From: Paraburkholderia nodosa DSM 21604
Lineage (GTDB): Bacteria; Pseudomonadota; Gammaproteobacteria; Burkholderiales; Burkholderiaceae
NCBI RefSeq assembly: GCF_000519185.1
Contig: NZ_JAFA01000003.1
Coordinates: 359,223-423,222 of the forward strand
DNA: 64,000 bases
Direction of reading: 5' to 3'
Below the pieces are notes generated by a model. The model saw only the letters and a program-made list of their open reading frames with translations, was not told the origin of the DNA and made no database searches. The translations under genes were made by a program, and so were the position numbers. The stretch's first letter is position 1. Every line of letters begins with the position of its first letter. Positions 43,472 through 52,824 of the stretch are shown one piece after another.

Positions 43472-44356
43472 TCATTGCGTGGCGGCGGATCCGCGCGCGG
43501 CGCGGCGGCGTGCCTTCGCGGCTTCGCGCCGCGCGCTCATCACGACCAGCGCCTGGTAAGCGGCGGGCAGCGTGCGCACGAGCCAGTCCGCCGCGCGCGC
43601 GTCGCGGCCAATCAGCACGCGCCGTGCGTTGCGCTTCACGCCGCTCAGGATGGCGCGGGCCGCGTCGTCTGCGGTGGTGATGAAGAACTTCTCGAAGTCG
43701 TCTTTGCCTTGCTGCTCGCTCGCCACCATGAAGCCCACCATGTTGTGCGCCACGCGGCTCGATTGCGCGATGTTCGTACGGATGCCGCCCGGATGCACGC
43801 AGGTCGCAGACACGCCGCAGCGCATCATGTCGAGTTCCTGACGCAGCGCTTCGGTGAAGCCGCGCACGGCGTATTTGGTCGCGTTGTAGCCGCTCATGCC
43901 TGGTTGTGCGAAGAGACCGAACACGCTCGAGGTATTGACGATGTGTCCGTCGCCGCTTGCCTTCAGATGCGGCAGAAATGCCTTCGTGCCGTGCACGACG
44001 CCCCAGAAGTTGATGTTCACGATCCACTCGAGGTCGCTGTACGCCATGCCTTCGATGGTGCTCGACAACGCGACGCCCGCGTTGTTGAAGACGAGATTGA
44101 CGCCGCCGTGCGTGGCCGCCGTCTCGTCGGCCCACGTGAATACGGCATCGCGCTCGCTCACGTCCAGCACGCGCGTGCTAACGCCCACCGAAGGGGCGAG
44201 CGCGCCCACGATGCGAGCGGTCTCCTCGAGCGCAGGGGCGTTCCGGTCGGCGAGCGCGAGATGGCAGCCGGCGCCGGCAAGCTGGAGCGCGAGCGCGCGG
44301 CCCATGCCCGAGCCGGCTCCGGTGATGGCGGCGACCTTGTTGTCAAAGCGTTTCAT
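43472..44356 (-). CDS. Short-chain dehydrogenase/reductase
   Basis: NAD(P)-dependent SDR of 294 residues. The cofactor loop is AITGAGSGMGRALALQ, the NNAG motif is VFNNAGVALS, and the catalytic Ser-Tyr-Lys are in VNTSSVFGLF and GMSGYNATKYAVRGF. ATG at 44356. It lies directly after the monooxygenase and probably interconverts an alcohol and ketone used or made by it. Confidence 0.92.
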   Translation of the reverse strand: MKRFDNKVAAITGAGSGMGRALALQLAGAGCHLALADRNAPALEETARIVGALAPSVGVSTRVLDVSERDAVFTWADETAATHGGVNLVFNNAGVALSSTIEGMAYSDLEWIVNINFWGVVHGTKAFLPHLKASGDGHIVNTSSVFGLFAQPGMSGYNATKYAVRGFTEALRQELDMMRCGVSATCVHPGGIRTNIAQSSRVAHNMVGFMVASEQQGKDDFEKFFITTADDAARAILSGVKRNARRVLIGRDARAADWLVRTLPAAYQALVVMSARREAAKARRRAARGSAATQ

Positions 44357-44388
44357 GGGCGGGCTCCGGGTGAGTTGGGTGCGCCTGT

Positions 44389-45933
44389 TCAGGCGGCCTC
44401 GGTGGGTTGCGTGGCAGCGGTGAGCGGCACTTCGTGCTGCGTGGCGTGCGGCGCGCGATAGACCTGGTAATCCGCGAGGGAGAAGTGCGCCGTGGCGCGG
44501 CGAAAGCGCCAGGTGAAACCGGGCCACAGCGTCGTGTTCCGGCCATTACGCGGGTCGAGATACCAGCTCTTGCAACCGCCCACCGACCAGATCGCGCGGC
44601 CAAGCTTGTTCTGGATGCGCTCGTTGTAGCGCGCTTCCACATAGGGCCGCACGTCGATCGAATCCGCGCGGTCGTTCTTCATGGCGGCGAGCGCGCCGAG
44701 CACGTACTCGATCTGCGATTCGATCATGAACACCATCGAGTTGTGGCCGAGGCCGGTGTTCGGGCCGACCAGCATGAAAAAGTTCGGATAACCAGGCAAG
44801 CTCGTGCCGAGGTAGGCATGCGCGCCGTTGCGCCAGGTCTCGACGATATCGATGCCGCCGCGGCCCACGATCGCGCCCGGCGGAAATGGGTCGGCCACCT
44901 GAAAGCCGGTGCCGTAGATCAGGCAATCGACCTCGTGATGCACGCCGTCGGCGGTCACGACGCCGGTGCGGTCCACCCGCGCGATCGCATTCGTCACCAC
45001 CTGCACGTTCTTGCGCGAGAGCGCCGGATAGTAGTCGTTCGAAATGAGCACGCGCTTGCAGCCGATCGTGTAGTCGGGCGTCACGGCCGCGCGCAGTTCA
45101 GGATCGGGCACCTGGTGGCGGATATGGCGTAACGCGAGCTTCTGCACGTTCTTCATGAGCGCCGGATGCACCGCGAAGCCGAGCACACGCGTTTCGAGCA
45201 TCCAGTAGAGCCCCGCGCGCGCGAGCGCTTGCGTAAAGGGCAGCGTGCGGAACAGCCATTGTTCGAAGCCCGAAATGGCGCGGTCGGGCTTGGGCATGAT
45301 CCACGGCGGCGTGCGCTGGAAGAGCGCGAGTTGCGCCACGCGCGGCGCGATCTGCGGCACGAACTGGATGGCGCTTGCGCCCGTGCCAATGACGGCGACG
45401 CGCTTGCCGTCGAGCGCATAGCCGTGCTCCCAATGTTGAGAGTGGAAGGTCTTGCCTTCGAAGGTGTCGAGTCCCGCAATCGCCGGCAACGCGGGGCGCG
45501 AAAGGCCGCCCATGCCCGAGATCAGCACGCGCGCGCTGACGCGCCGGCCATTGGCGAACGCGAGGCGCCAGCAGTGCGCGGCCTCGTCCCATGTCGCGTT
45601 CGTGAGTTCGTGCCCGAAGTTGAGCCACGGAAAAAGCCGGAAGCGATCGACGCAGCGGTTCAAATAGGCGCGTATCTCGGGCTGCGGCGCGAACATGCGC
45701 GTCCAGCGCGGATTCGGCGCGAACGAAAACGAGTACACATGCGATTGCACGTCGCAGGCGCAACCGGGGTAATGATTGTCGCGCCAGGTGCCGCCCACGG
45801 AGTCGGCCTTCTCGAACACCGCGAAGTCCTGGTTGCCGCTTTGCAGCAGGCGGATCGCCATGCCAAGGCCGGCAAAGCCAGTGCCGATGATGGCGATGCC
45901 GATCGCGTCGCCGGTACGGGCGGGTGCGTTCAT
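44389..45933 (-). CDS. FAD-dependent Baeyer-Villiger-type monooxygenase
   Basis: Flavin monooxygenase of 514 residues. The FAD loop is IGTGFAGLGMAIRLLQ followed by FEKADSVGGTWRDNHYPG, a hallmark of the BVMO/flavin-monooxygenase group. The NADPH loop is VIGTGASAIQFVPQIA. The fingerprint region FEGKTFHSQHWEHG keeps the F-x-G-x3-H-x3-W pattern before it. It would turn ketones into esters or lactones, which the downstream hydrolases could cleave. First gene of a five-gene operon with a 20-bp operator-like sequence 38 bp upstream. Confidence 0.92.
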   Translation of the reverse strand: MNAPARTGDAIGIAIIGTGFAGLGMAIRLLQSGNQDFAVFEKADSVGGTWRDNHYPGCACDVQSHVYSFSFAPNPRWTRMFAPQPEIRAYLNRCVDRFRLFPWLNFGHELTNATWDEAAHCWRLAFANGRRVSARVLISGMGGLSRPALPAIAGLDTFEGKTFHSQHWEHGYALDGKRVAVIGTGASAIQFVPQIAPRVAQLALFQRTPPWIMPKPDRAISGFEQWLFRTLPFTQALARAGLYWMLETRVLGFAVHPALMKNVQKLALRHIRHQVPDPELRAAVTPDYTIGCKRVLISNDYYPALSRKNVQVVTNAIARVDRTGVVTADGVHHEVDCLIYGTGFQVADPFPPGAIVGRGGIDIVETWRNGAHAYLGTSLPGYPNFFMLVGPNTGLGHNSMVFMIESQIEYVLGALAAMKNDRADSIDVRPYVEARYNERIQNKLGRAIWSVGGCKSWYLDPRNGRNTTLWPGFTWRFRRATAHFSLADYQVYRAPHATQHEVPLTAATQPTEAA

Positions 45934-45970
45934 CCGGAGCGTCTCCCTGTTGTCGATCCATCTATGACTG

Positions 45971-45990
45971 TGACATTGATGAATGTAAAC
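45971..45990. promoter_or_regulatory. Operator-like sequence upstream of the monooxygenase operon
   Basis: TGACATTGATGAATGTAAAC, an imperfect inverted repeat (ACATT/AATGT) inside an outer CTATG/CATAG pair (45963-45967 and 45989-45993). A closely related 20-mer lies upstream of a DUF2957 gene at 51086. Probable binding site of the neighbouring MerR regulator. Confidence 0.6.
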
Positions 45991-46147
45991 ATAGTGCGAT
46001 CGGCGCCGATGCGCAAGGGGCTAGATTCAGCGCTCTAACACATGAACAACCGTAGGGACGCAAGGGGGCGCGAGCACGCGAAAGGCCGCCTGACGGGGCC
46101 TTTCACGCGTTCGGCAAAGCAGAAACCAGCAGGGAGGGCGTGCGCGT

Positions 46148-47092
46148 TTAACGCTTCTTGAGCGCGGTTTTCTTCGCGGGGCGAGCGGGTTTTGCTGCAG
46201 CCGGCGCGCGTGCGGCGCTCTTGCGAGGCGCGGATTTGGGCGCGCGCTTCTTCGCGACGCCAGGCACTGAAGCGGCCGAAGGCGCGGCTTCGCTTGCGCG
46301 CTCGCGGCCGAGCGTCTTGTCGAGGATCGTCGCGACCCGGCCGCCCAGGTAGTCGCTCGACTGCGCTTCGAGCGCGCGCAGGATCTCGTGCTCGACGAAC
46401 ACTGTGGAAAGCGGCCGCAGCCGCCAGATCGCGTCGACGAGCGCGGGCATGTCCGTGGCCGGCGGCAGCGCGCCCTGATCGTAGCGGTCCAGATGGCGCA
46501 CGACCATTTCCACCAGCACGCGCGCGATGGCGTCGAAATGCGGACGCGTTTCTTCGAGCACGTCGAGCAGCTCGCGCGCGGGAATGCCCTCGCGCACGGT
46601 CGCGGCCGCCGCGTCGAGCATGCCCGGATTGCGCGAGACGAAGGAGAGCCCCTGGCGTTCGAGCAGCCCGAGGTCCGCGAGACGCGCAAGGCTGCTCGGC
46701 GCTTGCGGCCCGAACAGCTTGATGAGCTGCGGCAGCGAATACGTTTTCGGCCGCGCGTGCGACCAGGGACCGCCGATCGCATTCTCCAGGCCGAGGATCG
46801 AGCGCAGGTCGCCGCCGTCGTCGATCGCCAGGATGAGATCCTGAATGTTGGCGAGCGTGTAGCCGCGCGCGAGCAGATGGTGAATGAGCTTGAGCCGCGC
46901 AACGTGCGAGTCGTTGTAAATGCCTACGCGCCCGCGCTTCTCGGGCGGCATGAGCAGGTCGCGATCCTGATAGGCGCGCACGTTGCGTACCGTCGTGCCC
47001 GCGACGCGCGCGAGTTCGTCGACGGTGTATTCGCTGTCGGTGACGCGCTCGGGCGCGGTATCGGTCACGGGGGCTTTGGGCGTTTTCGGCAT
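46148..47092 (-). CDS. MerR-family regulator with Lys/Ala/Pro-rich tail
   Basis: 314 residues. The MerR winged helix is at about 22-90 (YTVDELARVAGTTVRNVRAY, RVGIYNDSHVARLKLIHHLL). A long all-helical middle follows. From about residue 278 the protein becomes a histone-H1-like tail of Lys, Ala, Pro and Arg (KSAARAPAAAKPARPAKKT), as in several Burkholderia regulators. It lies upstream of the monooxygenase operon on the same strand and is the natural candidate regulator of that block. Confidence 0.9.
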   Translation of the reverse strand: MPKTPKAPVTDTAPERVTDSEYTVDELARVAGTTVRNVRAYQDRDLLMPPEKRGRVGIYNDSHVARLKLIHHLLARGYTLANIQDLILAIDDGGDLRSILGLENAIGGPWSHARPKTYSLPQLIKLFGPQAPSSLARLADLGLLERQGLSFVSRNPGMLDAAAATVREGIPARELLDVLEETRPHFDAIARVLVEMVVRHLDRYDQGALPPATDMPALVDAIWRLRPLSTVFVEHEILRALEAQSSDYLGGRVATILDKTLGRERASEAAPSAASVPGVAKKRAPKSAPRKSAARAPAAAKPARPAKKTALKKR

Positions 47093-47225
47093 GCCGCGAT
47101 TTTAGCGCGAGCGGCCGGGCCCACGCGAGCGCGTCTGGGTACCCGCTCAGGTCCGTGCCTCGCCGTGGCCTTTCTCGCCCTTACGCGCGTGCGCCGCCTC
47201 GCCGTTGCGCCGGCACGGCGCGCCC

Positions 47226-48050
47226 TTAGAAGCGGTAGGAGAGCGCAAGGAACGAGATGATCGGATCGGCCTTGAGGTCGGCCCGGCTCACGCCGAGCTC
47301 GCTGCCGTCCGCAGCCTTGACGATCACCGATGACGTCGTCTTCAGTGGAATATAGGTGACCGACGCAACGATCCCCAGATGCTTCGTGACGTTGTAGGTG
47401 GCCCCGAGATTGAAAACCGGCGACCACGACGACGACGCCTTCGCGCTGATCTGCGTTTGCCCCGGCTTGCCCGCGCCCGCCGCGAGCACGGAGCCGAGAT
47501 CGTCCTGGGTGGCTTTCACGAAGTTCGGGTTGAGCTGGATATCCGAGAACCAGTTGTACGACACGCCGATGCCGAGGAACGGGCGGAATTTCGCATCGGC
47601 GTCGCGAAAGTAGTACTGGAAGATCAGCGCCGGGCTCCATTGGCGCACGCTGCCGACAACGGGGTTCGTCGCCGGGTCGCTGAGATTCTGGCTGCCAAGC
47701 GCGCCCGCCGGGCCTGGCGGCTTGATGGTGCCGTGACCATAGAGCTTGAAGGTGGGCGGCACGCCCGCCACCGTGGTGAGCGCGATATGGTCCGTGAAGA
47801 AGTGGCTGATGACGAGGCCGACCGTATCCGCGTTCGACGCCGAAAGCCCCGTGCCCGCCGAAGTGAACGAGCTGGGCAGCCGCAGCGGCGTGTTGATCGG
47901 CACGGGCGCGACGTCCGTGGTGAGCGGCGTGCTCGAATTCTGCGTCGTGACGTGAAACCAGCCGAGTGCGACGACGTTGTCGCCGGCGTGCTGCGCGTAC
48001 GCGCTCGCCGTCAGCCCGGCGGTCAGCGCCGCCACTGCAATGCGTCTCAT
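47226..48050 (-). CDS. OmpW-family outer-membrane protein
   Basis: Eight-stranded barrel porin-like protein of 274 residues with a signal peptide (cleavage near ASAYA, residue 19). OmpW features: VGLVISHFFTDHIALTTVAG, QWSPALIFQYYFRDADAKFR and FLGIGVSYNWFSD; the last strand ends ALSYRF with the terminal Phe. OmpW proteins pass small hydrophobic compounds. In this block it could admit the monooxygenase substrate. Confidence 0.92.
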   Translation of the reverse strand: MRRIAVAALTAGLTASAYAQHAGDNVVALGWFHVTTQNSSTPLTTDVAPVPINTPLRLPSSFTSAGTGLSASNADTVGLVISHFFTDHIALTTVAGVPPTFKLYGHGTIKPPGPAGALGSQNLSDPATNPVVGSVRQWSPALIFQYYFRDADAKFRPFLGIGVSYNWFSDIQLNPNFVKATQDDLGSVLAAGAGKPGQTQISAKASSSWSPVFNLGATYNVTKHLGIVASVTYIPLKTTSSVIVKAADGSELGVSRADLKADPIISFLALSYRF

Positions 48051-48256
48051 GATGTCCCTCCCAGGAGCGGGTGTGCCTTACCCGCGCGCGGCGGCGCGAT
48101 GCATGCTTCGGGATACCCCGCATGCGTCGTTCGCCTTTGCTGCGCGTGCCTTTGTGGCCCGGCCGCCGCCGCGTTGCGCGACGGCCGGGAGTGGCCACCT
48201 CGTGAATGGCGCGGTTCGCCGCGCCGGTTATTGTTCGATGATTCGCTTCGTGATCC

Positions 48257-49522
48257 TCACTGAACGAACGCGCCAGCCGTGAAGTACGGGTCCGATGGCG
48301 TCGTCATGTCGAGGTAGCCGAACACGCCGCCCGTGAAGATCATCTTGCCGGTGGGTGTCGTGCCAGTGGAGGCGCCCACGTGCGTGGTCGTCACCGTGCC
48401 CGGTACGGTCTGGGTGAAGTCCAGGTCGAGCGCCGTGGCGAGCGCGGCCTGCGAGGCGTTGAACGGATCGAGCAGCGTGGCCTGCGTGCCCTCAAGCGCG
48501 AGTGTGCGATAGTCGAACTGGCTGTCCACGCCGATGTATTCGCCGTTCTGCGAGCCCTGCGCGATGGCCGTTTGCGGCGCGAGCACCGAGATGCCCGATT
48601 CGTCGTCGGCCACCGGGCCCGTGGCGCCGCTTTGCGGATCGACGCCGACCTGCGGATACGCCACGCCGGCGCGCACGAGCACGGGCACGAGCTGGCCGCG
48701 CAGCTTGCCGACGATCATGAAGCCCTTGCCGGCCGGCTCCGTGGTGACGAGCGTCGGCTTGACCTGCCCCTGGAAGTGATCGGTTTCGAACGCGCCGCTG
48801 CCATCGGCCGACTGTGCGAAGTTGGTGCCGGGCTGCTGGCATTTGCCGGCGTTCACGCCCGTGTTGTCGCATTCGGCCCAGGTGCCGTCGGCGTTGATCG
48901 TGATCTTCGCGTCGACCGCAGCGGGCTGGAAATTCTGCGAAGGCACCTGGTGATAGCCGAGCTGGCTGTACGTGCCGGCGACGTTCGCGAGTTTCGTTTC
49001 GATCGCGGAGAAGCCGATGAACGGGTAGTACGGGAACGTCGTGTCCGGCACGACGCCAATCCCGCCCGAGCCCTTGTAGGCGATCTCGGCGCCCGGAATC
49101 GTGCCGCCCGCCACCCCTTCGCCAATGAATACGCGCGCCGGGCGGTTGGGATCGAGACTCGCGCCATTCAGGCGGAACGCGCACTGGTTGAGCTTCGCCG
49201 TGGGGAGACCGGTTTCCGCCGTCAGCGTGCCGGCGGCGACCTGGCCTTTGCGCGTGGGCGTCACAGTGCCGGTGGTCTGCGGGATCGGCGACTCGACATA
49301 GGTGATCTGCCAGGTCATTTTGGCCGTGTCGAGCTGCAGCTTGACGAGTTCGCCGTCGCCGCCGCCGCCGGTGTACACCGTGTTGTAGTCGAGCGAGGTG
49401 GGGCAAAGCGCTGCTTCCACGAGCGGCGGGCTACTGCTGCTGCCGTTGCCGCCACCGCATGCGCTGAGCGCTGCGATCATCGGTGCGGCAAGCGAGAGCG
49501 CCGCGAAAAATTTCCATTTCAT
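48257..49522 (-). CDS. DUF2957 lipoprotein 1
   Basis: 421 residues. The lipobox LSAC is at residue 22, followed by Gly/Ser. The remainder is beta-rich with YTGGGGDGELVKLQLDTAKM, YYPFIGFSAIETKLANVAGT and ADDESGISVLAPQTAIAQGS, the pattern of the Burkholderia DUF2957 family. It is a paralogue of the next gene, with the same order of motifs. Cell-surface or periplasmic role unknown. Confidence 0.88.
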   Translation of the reverse strand: MKWKFFAALSLAAPMIAALSACGGGNGSSSSPPLVEAALCPTSLDYNTVYTGGGGDGELVKLQLDTAKMTWQITYVESPIPQTTGTVTPTRKGQVAAGTLTAETGLPTAKLNQCAFRLNGASLDPNRPARVFIGEGVAGGTIPGAEIAYKGSGGIGVVPDTTFPYYPFIGFSAIETKLANVAGTYSQLGYHQVPSQNFQPAAVDAKITINADGTWAECDNTGVNAGKCQQPGTNFAQSADGSGAFETDHFQGQVKPTLVTTEPAGKGFMIVGKLRGQLVPVLVRAGVAYPQVGVDPQSGATGPVADDESGISVLAPQTAIAQGSQNGEYIGVDSQFDYRTLALEGTQATLLDPFNASQAALATALDLDFTQTVPGTVTTTHVGASTGTTPTGKMIFTGGVFGYLDMTTPSDPYFTAGAFVQ

Positions 49523-49627
49523 ACCGCGTCTCCAGAGTCTTGTTGTTGGCGAGAGCGCCTGCCAGTCATTCGTAGTGCGAAATTAAGGCGGTCGCGACAG
49601 ATCGGACTGCCGTGACCGCCTGATGGA

Positions 49628-51040
49628 CTACTGTGGCTGGATCAGTGCACCGACACCGAAGTAAGGCTGATTGGGCGTGGCGCTGTTCGCCGAACTGGCC
49701 GTGACGCCGCCGTTTTCCTCGCCGTCGATGAAGATGCCGTAAAGGCCGCCCACCGCAATCAGATTGCCCGCCTTGCCCTGGGTATCGGTCACGCCGATCA
49801 GGCCGGGGTGTGTCTGCGTATAGTCGAGCGTGAACTGGCTCTGGGTCGTCATCGTCGAGGGCTTGAGGAAGCCGGCCTGCTGGCCGTTGATGAGCGTTGC
49901 CGTGTAGGCGAAGTTCGAGTCCGCGCCGATGTAGCTGCCGTCGAACGCGCCCGACGTGAGCGTCGTGGCGGGTGCGAGCAGGGCGATGCCGGACTCGTCG
50001 TCCACGGCGATCTGGTTGCTCAGGCTGATGGTTTCGTTCACGTAGCCGGTGCGCACGACCACGGGCACGATGGCCCCGTTGAGCTTGCCGAGGATGAGGT
50101 GCCCGGCGCCGCCCTGGCGACTGACGATGACGTTGTTGCCGAGGCTCAAGGGGAACGGCAATGGTGTGGGCGCCTCGATCTGCGGTGCGTCGGCGCTGTC
50201 GAAATAGCTGCCGCTCGTGCTTGCCGTCCAGGCATTCGCAGCGGTTGCGCAGCTCGTGTTGGTCGCGCCGCTGGGCACGCTGCAATTGCCGCTGGCGTCG
50301 TACTGCTCCTGCGTCACCTTTGCCGCCGGCGCAAAACTGCTGGAAGGCAGGATGTGATAGAGCAGCGCGTTATACGAGCCCTTGAGATCGGCGAGGCTCG
50401 TGCTCACCGACGAAAAGCCGATGAACGGATAGAAGTCGAATGTGCGTGGCGCGACGCCGCTGAAGAGCAGATTCGCGGTGGTGTCGCCGTCGATGTTCAC
50501 GGTCGCGCCAGGAATGCCGCCGCCCGCCACGCCAAAGCCAACATAGATCGTGGGCGGATTGTTCGCGTTGTACGCCGTGGTGTAGGTGCTGCCGTTGATC
50601 GTGCCCGTGCCCGCCTGAAGCTGGAACGCACACGTGATTTGCGCGGCGGTTGGCAGCGAGCCCGCGGGCGGATGCTGCACGGCACCCGTGACGGTGAGGC
50701 CCGCACGCGTGTTTTGTACCGAACTCGCGGCCACGGGAATGGGCGAGGTGAGGAACGTGAGCGTGTACGTCATCTTCGTCGGGTCGATGTTCAGGCTCAC
50801 GACCTCGCCACTGCCTGCACCGCCCAGATACGTGTTCGCCGCGATGTCCGCGGCGGCGGGACACAGCGCCGTGGCCGTAGGTGCGCTGCTGGGCGGGCCC
50901 TGGTTCGCGCATGACGAACCCGAGCATTGCGCCGGGGTGATGGGTGCCGGATTACTGGCGGTACCTCCGCCGCAGGCGACCAGCAAAGGGGTCGCGGCCG
51001 CGGTCAGCATCAAGCTGCTGCGGACAATGCTCTCCAACAT
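49628..51040 (-). CDS. DUF2957 lipoprotein 2
   Basis: 470 residues. The lipobox LVAC is at residue 23. Motifs parallel the previous gene: YLGGAGSGEVVSLNIDPTKM, FYPFIGFSSVSTSLADLKGS and VDDESGIALLAPATTLTSGA. The two genes are 105 bp apart on one strand. A 20-bp operator-like sequence that also precedes the monooxygenase gene lies 46 bp upstream, which links both to the same regulator. Function unknown. Confidence 0.88.
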   Translation of the reverse strand: MLESIVRSSLMLTAAATPLLVACGGGTASNPAPITPAQCSGSSCANQGPPSSAPTATALCPAAADIAANTYLGGAGSGEVVSLNIDPTKMTYTLTFLTSPIPVAASSVQNTRAGLTVTGAVQHPPAGSLPTAAQITCAFQLQAGTGTINGSTYTTAYNANNPPTIYVGFGVAGGGIPGATVNIDGDTTANLLFSGVAPRTFDFYPFIGFSSVSTSLADLKGSYNALLYHILPSSSFAPAAKVTQEQYDASGNCSVPSGATNTSCATAANAWTASTSGSYFDSADAPQIEAPTPLPFPLSLGNNVIVSRQGGAGHLILGKLNGAIVPVVVRTGYVNETISLSNQIAVDDESGIALLAPATTLTSGAFDGSYIGADSNFAYTATLINGQQAGFLKPSTMTTQSQFTLDYTQTHPGLIGVTDTQGKAGNLIAVGGLYGIFIDGEENGGVTASSANSATPNQPYFGVGALIQPQ

Positions 51041-51085
51041 TTTTCTGCCTCCCTGTGTCGTATTTATGCGCAGAAGATTGGATCA

Positions 51086-51105
51086 TGACATTGACCACTG
51101 TCAAT
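51086..51105. promoter_or_regulatory. Operator-like sequence upstream of the DUF2957 genes
   Basis: TGACATTGACCACTGTCAAT, containing a perfect 6-4-6 inverted repeat (ATTGAC/GTCAAT). It matches the 45971-45990 sequence at 15 of 20 positions by eye, and the distance to the start codon (46 bp versus 38 bp) is similar. Confidence 0.6.
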
Positions 51106-51373
51106 TGAACGAACCGTCTAAAACGTGAGACGAGGTCGCTTCTGCCTGATGCTTCGCGGTTTGCGCACGCAGCAAGCGGGGTTTTTCCCGAGGCCGCCGT
51201 GCACGCGCCGCGCGCCCCTGCGCAATTGGCGTGCCTGAAAACGCCTCGTTGACATGTCATCGCGATTCGTTGCGTGCGCGACGGTCGCTGAAAGGCAGGG
51301 GAAAGCCGGCGATGGAATCGAGTTAGCTGATCAGTTAGTTCGGATTGCAGATGAGTTAACGTACTGTCCGATG

Positions 51374-51632
51374 GTGAGGATATTCGGGAGAAGGCAATGC
51401 GCCGCAATGCTGGGCGGTGAGTACTTACGGGAATGGCCGGGGCGAAGCACTGCACAAACATGCGTAACACGGTGGGCATCGCAAAGAAAACCAAAGGTGA
51501 GCGTGTGCGGGAGCATCAGTTCACTGAAGTGTGCGCCGCGCGGTTTTTCGTCGCACTGTTACGCACATCGGCGGCCAGGTTCAGGTCTACGTGGCGCGCG
51601 TTACGCTACCCAAAGGTGAGTGTTTCCGGGAA
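51374..51632 (-). repeat. Four iteron-like repeats upstream of the 340-residue gene
   Basis: On the minus strand these read CTCCCG-N6-CTCACC. Copies are at 51374-51391, about 51416-51433, 51491-51513 (ends in CCAAAGGTGAG on the plus strand) and 51610-51632 (same ending). They occupy the 742-bp non-coding stretch 51041-51782. No gene is convincing in that stretch. Confidence 0.78.
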
Positions 51633-51782
51633 CATGTGCGCAACGCGAGGCGTTGCTGCGCCGCGGCAGCGTCGCCGCGGCCGGGCCGTGATTCGCGGTA
51701 TAGTCATTCGCGACAAGAGGCCTCGTTGTGCGCCCTGCGCCTCACCGCCGCCGCGTTCGAGCGGTCTGCAACGGAGTTATCC

Positions 51783-52805
51783 ATGGGTATCCTGGACTGG
51801 CTTTGGCCGCGCGCCCGCGCGAAGCAGGCGCCGGAATCGCCGCAAATCCAGACGCTGATCGCGCGTCTGCTCGTGCTCAGCCCTACGCTCAAGCTCGTGC
51901 CCGAGTGGCGAGAGCGGCTTGCGCCCGCGCTCGCGCAATCGGTCGCGTACGTGCGCGACGTGGTGGACCGCATGCCGCCCGCGCGCGAAGCGAGCGCCGC
52001 GACGTGGTCGAGCGACCCCTATATTCACGCGTTTTTTGCCGCGCCCGACGAGGTCGGCCATGTACTGAGCCGCTCGCCCGAACTGCATGCCTGGTTCGAG
52101 AGTCATCCGCTTGCGCGCGAGACTTACGCGGTGCTCGGCATGGCCCTGAACGAGCGGCGCGCCTTCGGTGCCGAGCAGCATGGCGACGAGGTGCACACCG
52201 ATGTCATGCAGACGACGTTGAGCTTCGACGATCATCAGGTGCGCGTGTGCGGCGAAACCGAAAGCGATCTTCGCGAGCAGATCGTACAGCGCGTGGTCGA
52301 GCAGATCGCACTGGAAGGCCTCGAGCAGATCGGCGCTGACGAGTCGCGCCGCGACATGCTGGAACAGGAGCGCGCGCTGCTCAGAACGCGCCTGCAACTG
52401 CTCACGCGTCACGGCGCGGGGACGCAACGCATGCTGGGTGAGCACGCCGTGCAGAACGTCGCCGAAGTGGCGAAGGTCGAGGCGCAGATTGCGCAGAACG
52501 AGAGCGAGATCGCCGCGCTCGGCCTCAAGAGCGAAGCGCTCGAACACCAGCTCACGGTGATTTGCAGGGTGCTCGCAAATCCCGCGCAATACACGAACGT
52601 CGAAATGCGCGAGATCTGCCTGAGTCCGATGAATGTCCTGCTCGCGAACGGCGGCCCGGGCAACAGCGCCTCGATCATGTTTCCGCTCGCGCGGCTGCCG
52701 TCGAGCCCGCAAGGTTTGCGCGCCTTCTCTCTGGTGCGCTTCGCGCGCACCGACCTTCAACCGTTGCCGCGCGTGCTCGTGGAAGACAGCCGCTTCATGA
52801 TCTGA
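51783..52805 (+). CDS. Unrecognised coiled-coil protein flanked by iteron-like repeats
   Basis: 340 residues from ATG at 51783 (MGILDWLWPRARAKQ). No signal peptide or transmembrane helix. Residues 1-150 are helical with DPYIHAFFAAPDEVGHVLSR and HPLARETYAVLGMALNERRA. Residues about 155-275 form a coiled coil including MLEQERALLRTRLQLLTRHG and VEAQIAQNESEIAALGLKSE. The C terminus is mixed. I do not recognise the family. Seven origin-type repeats surround the gene (four before, three after), which may tie it to replicon biology. Confidence 0.78.
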   Translation: MGILDWLWPRARAKQAPESPQIQTLIARLLVLSPTLKLVPEWRERLAPALAQSVAYVRDVVDRMPPAREASAATWSSDPYIHAFFAAPDEVGHVLSRSPELHAWFESHPLARETYAVLGMALNERRAFGAEQHGDEVHTDVMQTTLSFDDHQVRVCGETESDLREQIVQRVVEQIALEGLEQIGADESRRDMLEQERALLRTRLQLLTRHGAGTQRMLGEHAVQNVAEVAKVEAQIAQNESEIAALGLKSEALEHQLTVICRVLANPAQYTNVEMREICLSPMNVLLANGGPGNSASIMFPLARLPSSPQGLRAFSLVRFARTDLQPLPRVLVEDSRFMI

Positions 52806-52824
52806 GCGCGGCGTCGCGGTCATA

